Positions 1 through 9,734 are shown, numbered from the stretch's first letter. The stretch is 64,000 nucleotides of DNA from Neisseria subflava (GCF_005221305.1 NZ_CP039887.1:558001-622000); one strand, 5' to 3'. The notes: generated by a model not told the origin, from the sequence alone. Program-made: numbers and translations.

Positions 1-33
1 CTTTTTATGGCTTCAAGCAAACGGATTTCAGGT

Positions 34-1446
34 TTAACCGAAAAAGCCCATTTTGACTTGAATGAGTTTTTCCAACTCCGGCAGGACGCGGCGGCGTGAG
101 ACGAAGAAGATAATGTGGTCGCCGTCTTGCAGGATGGTTTCGGTGTGGTGTCCCATGATGACTTCGCCGGTTTCGCCGCGGACGATGGCGGCGATGTAGC
201 AGTCGCTCGGCCATTTGATGCCGCTGATGCGGCGGCCGACGATGGAGGAAGTGTTTTTATCGCCGTGTACCACCACTTCGATGGCTTCGGCCGTACCGCG
301 GCGCAAAGGATGGACGGCAACGATGTCGCCGCGGCGGATGTGGGCCAGAATGGAGCCGATGGTAATCAGATGGGGAGAAACAACGATGTCGATTTTGTTG
401 CCCTCGAGCAAATCAACGTAGCTTGAGCGGTTGACGATGGTAATTACGCGTTTGGCACCAAGGTTTTTCGCCAACAGGCTGGACATGATGTTGTTTTCGT
501 CATCGTTGGTCAGCGCGCAGAAGACGTCGATTTCGTCGATGTATTCTTCGTCCAGCAGGGTTTCGTCGGTGGCTGAACCTTGCAGGACGAGGGTGTTGTC
601 CAGATTCTCGGCCAACCATTCGGCGCGCTGGGGTTTGTATTCGATGATTTTGATGTCGTATTTGGACTCGAGCTGCTTGGCGAGGCGGTAGCCGATGTTG
701 CCACCGCCGGCGATCATGATGCGGCGGGTACGCGCTTCTTTCGGACGCAATTCGCGCATGATGGCTTCAACGCTGTTGATGTCGGCGGCAAACAGGACTT
801 CATCGCCTTCGATGATGACGGTTTGCGGGGTGGGGACGATCAGGCGGTTGTTGCGGTAGATGGCGCAGATTTGGCAGTCAACGCCTTCGAGCAGGTGCTG
901 GTTGATGTCGGCAATTTCACGCCCGATCAGCAACCCGCCTTTGCGGGCTTGAACAATCACCATGCGCACTTTATCGTTGGCGAAACTGAGTACCTGCAAT
1001 GAGCTGGTGTAGTTGAGCAGGCCGACGAGTTGTTCGGTAACTAGCTGTTCGGGGCTGATGGTTTCGGTAATGCCGAAGATGTTGAGGCTGCCTTCTTCGG
1101 GTTTGTCGCTGCCGGCAACCGGATATTCGAGGTATTCGCTTGAGCGTACGCGTGCAATACGGCTGGGGATGTTGAACAGGTCGGCGGCGATTTTGGAGGC
1201 AACGATGTTGGTTTCGTCGCTGCGGGTCAGGGCAAGCAGGAGGTCGGAGTCCGCCGCACCTGCCTGTTCGAGGGTAAAGGGCGATGCGCCGTTGCCGACG
1301 ATGGTTTGGACATCAAGGCGGCTGCTGATACGGTTGAGCGCTTTTTCGTCGATGTCGATAATAGTGACGTCGTTGCTGGGAACGGAGGCAAGGTTTTGGG
1401 CGACGGTCGAGCCGACTTGGCCGCTGCCGAGGATGAGTATTTTCAC
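34..1446 (-). CDS. trkA: Trk potassium uptake system, NAD-binding regulatory subunit TrkA
   Basis: Peripheral cytoplasmic subunit that binds NAD(H) and gates the TrkH potassium channel. Two RCK halves are visible. The first begins KILILGSGQVGS (Rossmann glycine motif at residues ~2-12), the second has GGGNIGYRLAKQL near residue 230, and each is followed by a TrkA-C type domain. About 470 residues, close to the family norm of ~460. The start chosen is GTG at 1446, because the Rossmann strand begins there as in other TrkA proteins and the 13 codons further upstream look non-coding; no strong ribosome site is seen. The stop is TAA at 34-36. Single-gene unit closed on its upstream side by a DUS-pair terminator. 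Confidence 0.93.
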   Translation of the reverse strand: MKILILGSGQVGSTVAQNLASVPSNDVTIIDIDEKALNRISSRLDVQTIVGNGASPFTLEQAGAADSDLLLALTRSDETNIVASKIAADLFNIPSRIARVRSSEYLEYPVAGSDKPEEGSLNIFGITETISPEQLVTEQLVGLLNYTSSLQVLSFANDKVRMVIVQARKGGLLIGREIADINQHLLEGVDCQICAIYRNNRLIVPTPQTVIIEGDEVLFAADINSVEAIMRELRPKEARTRRIMIAGGGNIGYRLAKQLESKYDIKIIEYKPQRAEWLAENLDNTLVLQGSATDETLLDEEYIDEIDVFCALTNDDENNIMSSLLAKNLGAKRVITIVNRSSYVDLLEGNKIDIVVSPHLITIGSILAHIRRGDIVAVHPLRRGTAEAIEVVVHGDKNTSSIVGRRISGIKWPSDCYIAAIVRGETGEVIMGHHTETILQDGDHIIFFVSRRRVLPELEKLIQVKMGFFG

Positions 1447-1486
1447 GGTAATTGAGTGTGTTCGGTAAAAATGAAATTGTAACAAA

Positions 1487-1519
1487 AGGCCGTCTGAAAT
1501 TGGAGTTTTCAGACGGCCT
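1487..1519. terminator. Inverted DUS pair between trkA and the DASS transporter gene
   Basis: AGGCCGTCTGAA at 1487-1498 and its exact reverse complement at 1508-1519 form a 12-bp stem with a 9-nt loop. It lies downstream of the minus-strand transporter pseudogene's neighbour trkA and can serve as terminator and uptake site. Confidence 0.75.
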
Positions 1520-1543
1520 GAATTTTCTTAATCAGCTAAAGAG

Positions 1544-2997
1544 TTACCAGTAGCCCAAAACTTTCCACCACAAGATACCGACAGTGCAGAATATCAGGAT
1601 TTCAAGCACACTCATGATGAAGCTGGCTTTCCACCATTCGGTCATGGTCACATAGTTGGAGCCGTAAATGACAGGAGCGGAACCAGTGGCGTAGTGGGTC
1701 AGTGACATCATGATGCCGGTAGCGGATGCCATAACCAGGGCGAACAGCATGGGCGGTGCACCCAAGGCTAAGCCTGCGCCGTAGAATGCGCCGAACATGG
1801 CGGTAACGTGTGCCGTGCCGCTGGCGAAAACGTAGTGGGCGTAGAGATAGGCAAGCATCAACAAGGCGCAACCGGCTTCCCAACCCAAGCCGAGATGGGA
1901 GATGCCACCCTGCATGGATTCGGACAGCCATGCAATCAGTCCCAGTTTGTTGAGGAAGTTCGCCATCATGACCAAGGCGGCAAACCAGACGATGGTGTCC
2001 CACGCGCCTTTTTCTTTCAGCGCGTCGTCCCAAGTCAGTACGCCGGTCAAGAGACACAGGGAGAGGCCAAGGAAGGTGGTGGCGGTAGCATCAACTTTTA
2101 CGCCGAACAGCATCTCGGGAATACCCGCCCACAAAAGCAGCAGAATCACGAAAATGCCGAGCATGATTTTTTCGTCGCGCTTCATCGCGCCCATTTCTTT
2201 CAGTTTTTCTTTGGCAAGGGCGGTCGCGTTAGGCGTTTGTTTGATTTCCGGCGGATACAGGAAATACAGCGCACCAGCGGCATCAGGAACATGGCGATCA
2301 GGCCGGGTACGACCATGGCGGCGAACCATGTGCCCCAAGAGAGGTGGATTTCCGAATTGGTGGCTTTGGCAACCAATTCGACGACCAGCGGGTTGGGCGC
2401 GGTCGCGGTAATGAAGATACAGCAGGTGATGATGTTGGCGTGGTAGTTCACCAGTGCGAGGTATTTACCGATTTTGCCCTCAGTGCCTTTTTCAGGGTCG
2501 GAATCGAAACTCAGGGCGATGGAACGCATAATCGGGTGCACAATCGCACCGCCGCGCGCGGTGTTGCTCGGCGTAACTGGACCGATGACCAAGTCCGCCA
2601 AAGCCAAGCTGTAACCTACGCCCAGCGTGCGTTTGCCGAAAAGGGAAATCAGAAGGTAGCCGATACGCATCCCCAAGCCGGTTTTCAACAGGCCGCGCGA
2701 GATGATGATGGCGATACCGATCATCCAGATTAACGAGTTGTTGAGGCTGCTCAGAGCGTCTTTGGTTGCGTCGGCGGCTTTTTCGTTGGTCATGCCGATC
2801 AGCGCGACCAAGGTAATGCCCAAAATCGCCATTGCGCCGATAGGCATGGCTTTGCCGATGATGCAGGCGATAATACCGACGAACAACGCCAAAAGGTGCC
2901 ATGCGTCGGGCGATACGCCCTGCGGCACGGGTATGACGAACCAGATAATCAGCGTCAGCACGAGCGCAACCGCAGCAGGAATTGGCTTGAAGCCCAT
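1544..2997 (-). pseudogene. DASS-family dicarboxylate transporter (TtdT/CitT-like), frameshifted
   Basis: Inner-membrane anion antiporter of the divalent anion:Na+ symporter superfamily, CitT/TtdT branch. The N-terminal part (from ATG at 2997) holds the hallmark SNTAR motif and several hydrophobic helices. The C-terminal part (to 1544) holds YATGSAPVIYG and a final membrane helix. The two parts are in different frames and join near 2270-2273, after M-F-L-M-P-L-V. One missing base there restores a single ~485-residue protein running on into LYFLYPPE. In the original frame translation ends at a stop at 2200. Next to a fumarate-reductase-like cluster, a fumarate/succinate or malate exchanger is the likely ancestral role. 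A base-calling error would give the same picture. Confidence 0.85.
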
Positions 2998-3172
2998 GTT
3001 GAGTCTCCTAGTTTGAGGTATCAGGGAAATCGGATTTCAGACGACGTGTGCCTGATTTTGGCGGGGAGAGGTCGTCTGAAACGTATTTGGGTGTGGTTAT
3101 TTTTATGTTTTTCTTTTGGGGTGTTTGGGTAATGCGTATTTTTGTGTTGCCATCTTTTTCAGACGACGTTTT

Positions 3173-3316
3173 CTTGAGCTTTTACGTTTTGCCCTCTCCC
3201 TAACCCTCTCCCACGGGGAGAGGGGATAATGGCGCTGAAATCAACTATTATCGGATTTCCTGTAATCTGTCCCCTCTCCCCGTGGGAGAGGGTTAGGGAG
3301 AGGGTAAAACCTCAAG
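3173..3316. repeat. Large inverted repeat with CCCTCTCCC/GGGAGAGGG arms
   Basis: In the 458-bp gap between the DASS gene and the NuoF-like gene, 3192-3225 is perfectly inverted at 3271-3304 (34-bp arms made of CCCTCTCCC, TAACCC and CACGGGG blocks) around a 45-bp centre. Outer bases CTTGAG (3173-3178) and CTCAAG (3311-3316) extend the dyad. It has no coding capacity. It looks like a miniature mobile or extragenic palindromic element. The rest of the gap holds only variant DUS words (GTCGTCTGAA at ~3071 and inverted at ~3031 and ~3160). Confidence 0.8.
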
Positions 3317-3407
3317 ATACACCGTATCGTTTTTTCTGCTGGCGAAGCATCTAGTAAGTAGTTTGGGAAAGTTCGGTTGTGAAACCTAACAAATACTACA
3401 GGTATTT

Positions 3408-3443
3408 TTCAGACGACCTCCTATATAGAAAAGGCCGTCTGAA
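3408..3443. terminator. Mixed-dialect DUS pair downstream of the NuoF-like gene
   Basis: TTCAGACGACCT (3408-3419) faces AGGCCGTCTGAA (3432-3443). One arm is the GTCGTCTGAA variant and the other the standard word, so the 12-bp stem has a single mismatch. It sits just past the stop of the minus-strand operon. Confidence 0.65.
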
Positions 3444-3455
3444 AACAACGCTGTT

Positions 3456-4709
3456 TTACTCCTGTTCTTGCGGCAGGCCGTATTCTTCGGGGAAGGTGCG
3501 CAGCGAGCTTTGCAACACGGTAACCGCGCCATCGATCAAACCGCAACGGCCGCTTCGTGGCAGCAGTTGGCACAGGCTTTGCAAGGCGCGCAGGTCGTCG
3601 GAAGTACCGATGCCGGTGTCCACACGGTTGAGCAGGCGGGAAAGCTGGAATGTACCGCCTTTACAAGGCGGACATTGACCGCATGAGTTGGAGGCAAAAA
3701 ATTCCACATATTCGGCCACTTTACGCACCACGCTGGTGCCTTCGGAAATCACAATCATCGCGCCCGTGCCGAGGCTGGATTTGCGTTCGCGTACGGATAC
3801 GAAGTCCAAAGGCACGTCCAAATCTTTGACGGTCAGGAGTGTGTTCGACGGGCCGCCGGTGAAGACGGCTTTAAACGTACGCCCTTCAAGCATACCGCCG
3901 CCGTGGTCGAAAATCAGCGATTGCAAGGTCGTGCCCATCGGCAGTTCGTACAGACCCGGATTCAATACGTCGCCGGAGAGCGAGTAGAGTTTCGTGCCTG
4001 CGGCATCGCCCAGGCCCAGCGATTTGTACCATTCCGCGCCTTTGGCAAGGATTTGCGGAATGTTGGCGAAAGTTTCGGTGTTGTTGATTAAGGTCGGTTC
4101 GCCTGCTACGCCGCTTTCGGCAGGGAACGGCGGCTTGCGGCGCGGAAACGGGAAACCGCCTTCCAACCATGAAATCACGGCGGTTTCTTCGCCGCCGATG
4201 TAGCGGCCTGAAGTTTCGACCAATTTCAGGTCTAAAGGTTTGCCCAGATAGTTTTCGATGCGGATGAACAAATCGCTTTTTTTCCACTGCTCAATGGCGG
4301 GTACGATGGAGGCGACGGATTCGGTCTGGTGCGGGTTGACATACATAATCGTTTTGTTGGCGCGGCAGGCGACGGCGGCAATCAGTACGCCCTCGATGAC
4401 TTGGTGCGGCGTTTTCGCCAGCAACACGCGGTCTTTGAACGTACCCGGTTCGTCTTCGTTGGCATTGCAGACGACGTATTTGTCGCCGTGTTTGCTTTAG
4501 GCGGCGACAGCCACCTCCCATTTGCGCCAGGTCGGGAAACCTGCGCCGCCCATGCCGCAGAGGTTGGCATCTTGCAGCTTGGAAACGATGCTTTGAGGAT
4601 CGGCAAGCGCCGCCAACAGGCCTTCGCCGCCGCCGACTTTGCGCCACGCGGCCAAATCCGCGCCGACTTGGCGGGACGGGTGCAGTAAGTTTTGATTGGC
4701 TTGGTTCAT
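3456..4709 (-). pseudogene. NuoF-like NADH-binding Fe-S protein with internal ochre stop
   Basis: Related to the NADH/FMN/4Fe-4S module of complex I (NuoF) and soluble NAD-reducing enzymes. Visible: GMGGAGFPTWRKW (flavin/NADH glycine-rich region, residue ~55), CNANEDEPGTF, and near the C-terminus SCGQCPPCKGG plus a later Cys for the 4Fe-4S cluster. A TAA at 4497-4499 interrupts one continuous frame after codon 70; translation of the following codons resumes the family sequence at once (SKHGDKYVVCNANED). ATG at 4709 is preceded by GGAG and overlaps the flavoprotein stop (ATGA). Intact length would be 417 residues. It probably fed NADH electrons to the flavoprotein encoded upstream. A weak internal GTG restart at 4427 would make only the C-terminal part. 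Confidence 0.85.
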
Positions 4710-6334
4710 GATTGTTGCTCCTGCAAACCGGCGTGTTCGCGCAAATCGAATTTGCCGTAGTCGGGATATAAAACGGGGGTTTTGATGTCGCTGGTCAGAC
4801 CGGCGCGGGTCATTTCGCGTTGCAGGTCGTGGACGTGTCCGACACCGCCGCGTACTTTTTTCAGCGGCAGGCCGCAATTGGCGGCGGCTTTACCGGCACG
4901 GCGGCCGAAGCTGATGATGTCCAAAAGCGCATTACCCATCAGGCGGTTGCGGCCGTGAATACCGCCGGTTACTTCGCCGGCGCAATAGAGGCCTTCGACG
5001 CAGGTTGCTCCGTCGCCGTTGATTTCGACGCCGCCGTTTTGGTAGTGCAGGGTCGGATGAATCATGACCGGTTCAACAGCAGGGTCGAGGCCGCATTTGT
5101 GGGCAACGTGGCCGAGTGTTACCAAACGGTTCAATACGTCAGGGTCGTTAGCAATCAGGCGCGGGGTGTCGAGGAATACGCCGACTTGACCATCACGTAC
5201 TACGCCGCGGCCTTCGCGGCACTCGCGCAAAATGGCGGCGGCAACGACGTCGCGCGGCTGCAATTCGTCAACGAAACGTTCGCCCAAGCCGTTGACCAGT
5301 TTGGTGCCTGCGGAACGCACGGCTTCGGAAATCAGCGCGCCTGCCAAGTGCGGCGGATGGGCGACGCCGGTCGGATGGTATTGGAAGGAATCGATGTCGC
5401 GCAGTTTCGCGCCGATGCGGTATGCCATCACCAGACCGTCGGCGGTTGCGCCGTAGTGGTTGGAAGTGGCGAAACCCTGCAAATGCAGCCGTCCGCTGCC
5501 GCCGGTTGCCAAGACCACGGCTTTGGCGTGAACCAATACCAAAGAGCGTTTTTCCAAATCGTACAAAATCGCGCCGACGCAGCGGCCGTGTTCGTCCGAC
5601 AATAATTCGATGGCGGGGTGGCGGTTGAGCTGGATAATATTTTCGTCGAGTTCGACCGCCTCGCGCAGCACGCGCATCATTTCGAGGCCGGTAAAGTCGC
5701 GGTAGCTCAGGATGCGCGGCACGGTCGTACCGCCTGCACGTTTGCGGCTCAACATGCCGTTGCTGTCCGCGCCTTTGGCAAGGTCGAAAGTCATGCCCAA
5801 ACCGATCAGCCAGCGGATGGCGGACGGCGCGTCGGTAACCATTTGCGCCACCAATTCTTTCTTGCCTGCGTTGTGGCCGCCTTTGATGGTGTCGTCAAAG
5901 TGCTGCTGCAAGCTGTCTTCCGCGCCAACCGCCGCCTGAATGCCGCCTTCTGCCATTACGGTATTGCTGTCGCCGATACGCAGCTTGTTCGCCATAATCA
6001 CGCGCGCGCCTGCTTCGGTCGCAGATAACGCTGCCGCCGCACCCGCACCGCCGCCACCGATAACCAGTACGTCGGTGTTCAAATGTTCCTCGCCTGACAA
6101 ATCATAGTCGTCAATCAGGGGATGACTGATCAGCAGTTTTGCCAAATCAGGATGGCAGTAATCGCCCGTGTTCGGACCGATGGGCAGTTTGACACGCGCA
6201 TTTGCCTGATAGTCGGGGTGAAACTGACTCAACAATTCGTTTTTTTCCGGCAAGTCGCCGCGCAGTTCCAATGAGGAAGCGCGCAGGTTGGCAAGGGCGG
6301 TTTCGTAGTCTATGCCTTGGATTTTGTTCGCCAT
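4706..6334 (-). CDS. Fumarate-reductase/succinate-dehydrogenase-like flavoprotein subunit
   Basis: FAD-binding subunit that likely reduces fumarate (or a related enoate), with electrons from its Fe-S partner. Visible: dinucleotide motif VIGGGGAGAAAALSA at residue ~92, GDSNTVMAEGGIQAA typical of FrdA/SdhA/NadB, HPTG at ~320, and RDVVAAAI, which carries the expected catalytic arginine. 542 residues. ATG at 6334 was preferred to the adjoining GTG at 6337 because AGGAGG is well spaced and the ATG shares one base with the upstream stop (TGATG). It is the middle gene of a three-gene operon (Fe-S, flavoprotein, NuoF-like), coupled by overlap at both ends. L-aspartate oxidase is a more distant possibility, disfavoured by the Fe-S and NADH partners. 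Confidence 0.85.
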   Translation of the reverse strand: MANKIQGIDYETALANLRASSLELRGDLPEKNELLSQFHPDYQANARVKLPIGPNTGDYCHPDLAKLLISHPLIDDYDLSGEEHLNTDVLVIGGGGAGAAAALSATEAGARVIMANKLRIGDSNTVMAEGGIQAAVGAEDSLQQHFDDTIKGGHNAGKKELVAQMVTDAPSAIRWLIGLGMTFDLAKGADSNGMLSRKRAGGTTVPRILSYRDFTGLEMMRVLREAVELDENIIQLNRHPAIELLSDEHGRCVGAILYDLEKRSLVLVHAKAVVLATGGSGRLHLQGFATSNHYGATADGLVMAYRIGAKLRDIDSFQYHPTGVAHPPHLAGALISEAVRSAGTKLVNGLGERFVDELQPRDVVAAAILRECREGRGVVRDGQVGVFLDTPRLIANDPDVLNRLVTLGHVAHKCGLDPAVEPVMIHPTLHYQNGGVEINGDGATCVEGLYCAGEVTGGIHGRNRLMGNALLDIISFGRRAGKAAANCGLPLKKVRGGVGHVHDLQREMTRAGLTSDIKTPVLYPDYGKFDLREHAGLQEQQS

Positions 6335-6972
6335 CACATTGCCTCCTCTTCAAATTCGACTTTCATTTTGCCGCTGTCGATTTCTTGCAGGCGGCGCATC
6401 AAATCCACCGGACGCAGCGTGCGCGCCGCTTTCATACGGCGGGCGAACAAGCCTAAGTGGTTCGGACGGATGTGTTCGGGGCAGGAAAGGGTGCAGAGGT
6501 TGCACATCACGCATTGGTCGAAGGTCAGCGCAGCCGCGCCGAAATCGCCCGATACCACTTGCGCCACGCCGTTTTCCACTTCCAAACCTTTGGGGCAGGC
6601 GCGGTTGCAGCCGCCGCAATGACGGCAGTGTTGCGCTTCGGGGAAGGCTTTGGCGGTGTCGTCCAGCCAGTTCCAGCCGTCGCCGACCTCGCTCACGTCG
6701 TAATATTGGATATGCTCGGGGATAAAGTAGTCCAAGAAGCTGACCTGCATCCCTTCTTCGACTTTGGTTTCACACGCCAACGCAGTCGTTACCTCGCGCT
6801 CGCCTTCCTTGCGGATCATGCAGCGGCACGAACCGCACACGCCTTGCCCCATGCAGCCGACGTTGGCGGTAATCGCGCTGCCGGAACGGGCATAGGCCTG
6901 AATGATTGACGAGTCGGCGGAGGCTTTGACTTCATGGCCGTCTATGGTCAGGGTTAACAAGTTTTCACTCAT
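6334..6972 (-). CDS. Fumarate-reductase-like iron-sulfur protein
   Basis: 212-residue electron-transfer subunit. The N-terminal ferredoxin fold carries the 2Fe-2S cysteines CMGQGVCGSC plus ACETK further on. The C-terminal part has two 4Fe-4S motifs, CRHCGGCNRACP and CVMCNLCTLSCP. Classical FrdB binds 2Fe-2S, 4Fe-4S and 3Fe-4S; here both C-terminal sets have four cysteines. No membrane anchor subunit is nearby, so the complex is probably soluble and linked to NADH through the NuoF-like gene downstream. First gene of the operon; AGGAA precedes the ATG at 6972. Upstream lies a long AT-rich region. Confidence 0.88.
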   Translation of the reverse strand: MSENLLTLTIDGHEVKASADSSIIQAYARSGSAITANVGCMGQGVCGSCRCMIRKEGEREVTTALACETKVEEGMQVSFLDYFIPEHIQYYDVSEVGDGWNWLDDTAKAFPEAQHCRHCGGCNRACPKGLEVENGVAQVVSGDFGAAALTFDQCVMCNLCTLSCPEHIRPNHLGLFARRMKAARTLRPVDLMRRLQEIDSGKMKVEFEEEAM

Positions 6973-7826
6973 GGTTTGTTCCTGTGAAATTGGAAGTTGG
7001 AATAGTGGATAATTTAATTAATTGTATTTTTATTACATTTATTGCGTGTGAGGAAATATCCAAGTTATTTACTCAGAAATTCTTTTAAAATCAATATTTA
7101 TCTGTATGAGTCGAAGTGTATTAGAATTTAGTGGTTTTGATGATAGGGATAACCTAAGGTTTTATAGAGGAATGATTATAAACAAAATATGCCTATTATT
7201 TAGACAAATTCATTTCAATTATTTGATTTTAAATATAAAATAAAATTACTTTTTTAATATAAATTTTAAAATATTCGTCTATTTGCTAGTAAAAATCATT
7301 GTTATATATTAGATAATTTTGCATAGATTGTTGTATATATTGAATAATATTTTGTTGCGTAAGCAAGTGAAAAGACTGTTATAAAATTTCAGAAAATCAA
7401 ACAAGTTTGATATCAGTCAAGAAGATTGAGGGAGAAAATGATACGGATTTTACAATTGTGTATTGTATTGGAAAATAAGAAAGGCTGTCTGAAATTTTGG
7501 TAGTTTCCTTTTAAATACAAGCTACTAAATTTCTTTCTCAGATACTTAAGGCAAATATTTTCAGACGGCCTTGCAATAAAATTATCATTTAAAAACAATG
7601 TAATTTTACTTCTATTTAAGTGAATGGCTAGTGGATATAGATTATCAATAACCAAGTAATTTAATGCGATATTAAATTTCATTTAAATCAATAAGGTATG
7701 AAAATGATATTGTCTGGGTCATTCATTTGAAAGCACTATTACACTATTGAAGGCCGTCTGAAAAAATCGGTCTCTTAAAGAAATAAACAAATCCTCCCTA
7801 CCATGACTCCGAAAAGGAACACAATC
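6973..7826. other. AT-rich intergenic region between divergent frd-like operon and fumarase
   Basis: About 850 bp with no convincing gene. It is much richer in A+T than its neighbours. It contains a variant word AGGCTGTCTGAA (~7482) facing TTCAGACGGCCT (~7560), a single AGGCCGTCTGAA at ~7751, and an FNR-like site at 7407-7420. Long AT runs at 7180-7380 could hold promoters for either operon. The one reading frame over 80 codons (7413-7682, minus) has no ribosome site and a composition like random AT-rich DNA. Confidence 0.6.
7407..7420. promoter_or_regulatory. FNR-like site TTGAT-N4-GTCAA
   Basis: TTGATATCAGTCAA matches the FNR consensus TTGAT-N4-ATCAA at 9 of 10 positions. It lies ~435 bp upstream of the frd-like operon and ~400 bp upstream of fumarase, further than usual for a class II FNR site, so the transcript would have a long leader. 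Oxygen-responsive control would suit both operons. This is inference from one match. Confidence 0.35.
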
Positions 7827-9350
7827 ATGACCGTTATCAAGCAAGAAGACTTTATCCAAAGTATTTTTGACGCTTTCCAATTCATCAGCTACTACCATCC
7901 TAAAGACTACATTCAGGCTTTGTATAAGGCTTATCAAAAAGAAGAAAACCCTGCGGCCAAAGATGCGATGGCGCAAATTTTGGTCAATAGCCGTATGTGT
8001 GCTGAAGGCCATCGTCCGATTTGTCAGGATACCGGTATTGCAACCGTATTCTTGAAAGTGGGTATGGATGTACAGTGGGATGCCGAGATGAGCGTACAGG
8101 AAATGGTTAACGAAGGCGTACGCCGTGCATACACCTATCCTGACAACAAACTGCGTGCCTCTGTATTGGCCGACCCGGCTGGCAAACGTCAAAATACCAA
8201 AGACAACACCCCTGCCGTTGTACACATGGAAATCGTAAAAGGCGACAAAGTCGAAGTCACTTGCGCAGCCAAAGGCGGCGGTTCTGAAAACAAAACCAAA
8301 GTTGCCATGCTCAACCCTTCAGACAATATCGTTGATTGGGTTTTGAAAACCGTCCCTCAAATGGGTGCAGGCTGGTGTCCTCCGGGCATTTTGGGTATCG
8401 GCATCGGCGGTACGCCTGAAAAAGCAGTGTTGATGGCCAAAGAAAGCCTGATGAGCCATATCGATATTCAGGAGCTTAAAGAAAAAGCCGATTCCGGTGC
8501 AGAATTGTCTACTACCGAAGCCCTGCGCTTGGAACTTTACAAAAAAGTAAATGCCTTGGGCATCGGCGCACAAGGTTTGGGCGGTTTGAGCACCGTGCTG
8601 GATGTCAAAATCCTTGACTACCCAACCCACGCGGCTTCCAAACCGATTGCCATGATTCCAAACTGCGCGGCTACTCGCCACATCGAATTTGAATTGGACG
8701 GCTCAGGCCCGGCCAAATTGGAAGCCCCGTCTTTGGAAGACTGGCCGGATCTGACTTACAGCCCTGACAACGGCAAACGAGTCGATGTCAACAACCTGAC
8801 CAAAGAAGAAGTGGCCACATGGAAAACCGGCGACGTATTGTTGCTAAACGGTAAAATCCTGACCGGCCGCGATGCCGCGCACAAACGTTTGGTTGATATG
8901 CTCAATAAAGGCGAAGAATTGCCGGTAGATTTCACCAACAAACTGATTTACTACGTCGGCCCGGTTGATCCAGTCCGTGACGAAGTTGTTGGCCCGGCCG
9001 GTCCGACTACTTCCACTCGTATGGATAAATTTACCCGCCAAATGCTGGAACAAACCGGCCTCCTGGGTATGATCGGTAAATCCGAACGCGGCGCAGCGAC
9101 TTGTCAAGCCATTGCCGATAACAAAGCTGTTTACCTGATGGCTGTCGGCGGCGCGGCATATTTGGTTGCCAAAGCCATTAAAGCATCTAAAGTCTTGGCG
9201 TTCCCAGAATTAGGTATGGAAGCGATTTACGAATTTGAAGTCAAAGACATGCCTGTGACTGTTGCGGTGGATAGCAACGGCGAATCGGTTCACGCCATTG
9301 CGCCAAAACAATGGCAGGCCAAAATCGGTATTATTCCGGTTGAAGCTTGA
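7827..9350 (+). CDS. fumA: Fumarate hydratase, class I (iron-sulfur)
   Basis: Reversible hydration of fumarate to malate in the cytosol, using an oxygen-sensitive 4Fe-4S cluster. 507 residues, the normal length for single-chain class I fumarase. Candidate cluster cysteines are in HRPICQDTG (residue ~75), AGWCPPGILGIGIGG (~185) and NCAATRH (~280). The beta domain follows with GPAGPTTSTRMD. The start at 7827 is preferred to the in-frame ATG at 7803 because AAGGAA lies 8 bases before it. Monocistronic, closed by a DUS-pair terminator. Divergent to the frd-like operon, with which it would form malate to fumarate to succinate flow. Confidence 0.93.
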   Translation: MTVIKQEDFIQSIFDAFQFISYYHPKDYIQALYKAYQKEENPAAKDAMAQILVNSRMCAEGHRPICQDTGIATVFLKVGMDVQWDAEMSVQEMVNEGVRRAYTYPDNKLRASVLADPAGKRQNTKDNTPAVVHMEIVKGDKVEVTCAAKGGGSENKTKVAMLNPSDNIVDWVLKTVPQMGAGWCPPGILGIGIGGTPEKAVLMAKESLMSHIDIQELKEKADSGAELSTTEALRLELYKKVNALGIGAQGLGGLSTVLDVKILDYPTHAASKPIAMIPNCAATRHIEFELDGSGPAKLEAPSLEDWPDLTYSPDNGKRVDVNNLTKEEVATWKTGDVLLLNGKILTGRDAAHKRLVDMLNKGEELPVDFTNKLIYYVGPVDPVRDEVVGPAGPTTSTRMDKFTRQMLEQTGLLGMIGKSERGAATCQAIADNKAVYLMAVGGAAYLVAKAIKASKVLAFPELGMEAIYEFEVKDMPVTVAVDSNGESVHAIAPKQWQAKIGIIPVEA

Positions 9351-9369
9351 TATTTGACTGAATAATCAA

Positions 9370-9402
9370 AGGCCGTCTGAACGATTTCAGACGGCCTTTT
9401 TT
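9370..9402 (+). terminator. DUS-pair terminator after fumarase
   Basis: AGGCCGTCTGAA (9370-9381) and its complement (9386-9397) make a 12-bp stem with a 4-nt loop, followed by a run of T. Confidence 0.85.
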
Positions 9403-9503
9403 GCTTGCAAATAATTCAAATGTTTTCAAACAAGTAAATTTCCCTTTCTAAAAAGCACTTGTCAAAATCAGCGTTTGAAACTAAAATTCACGGCTTATCG
9501 AGT

Positions 9504-9580
9504 CGGAGTGTGGCGCAGTCTGGTAGCGCACTTGCATGGGGTGCAAGGGGTCGAAGGTTCGAATCCTTTCACTCCGACCA
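9504..9580 (+). tRNA. tRNA-Pro (anticodon GGG)
   Basis: 77-nt cloverleaf. The acceptor stem pairs CGGAGTG (9504-9510) with CACTCCG (9570-9576). The anticodon stem is CTTGC/GCAAG around loop ATGGGGT, giving anticodon GGG. The T-arm has GGTTCGAATCC. CCA is encoded (9578-9580). A terminator hairpin (9591-9620) follows directly. Confidence 0.95.
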
Positions 9581-9590
9581 AAGAATTGGA

Positions 9591-9620
9591 AAGAGCCGTT
9601 TTAAAAACGGCTCTTTTTTT
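9591..9620 (+). terminator. Intrinsic terminator of tRNA-Pro
   Basis: AAGAGCCGTTTT/AAAACGGCTCTT stem-loop followed by seven T residues. It contains no DUS. Confidence 0.85.
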
Positions 9621-9690
9621 GTTTGGATGATTTATCTGAATAATGTGTCCGAATGGATTTTAAAACTTGATACCAATGCTGTCTGAAACA

Positions 9691-9717
9691 AAACCTGCTT
9701 TCTCAAAAGCAGGTTTT
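9691..9717 (-). terminator. Terminator of the formate/nitrite transporter gene
   Basis: AAACCTGCTT/AAGCAGGTTT stem around TCTCAAA, just past the stop of the minus-strand transporter gene. Confidence 0.6.
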
Positions 9718-9734
9718 GTTGTTTATAGAGCAGG

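Noticed and set aside
580..1002. Long plus-strand frames opposite trkA, fumarase, glyA, aspA and mfd
   Set aside because: Antisense shadows of well-supported genes, caused by codon bias.
4497..4499. Stop codons as programmed readthrough or selenocysteine
   Set aside because: Here it is TAA, elsewhere TAG, in unrelated genes, with no recoding element seen; simple inactivating mutations are more likely.
7413..7682. 89-codon minus-strand frame upstream of fumarase
   Set aside because: No ribosome site, AT-rich random-like composition, and it overlaps the DUS words; treated as non-coding.
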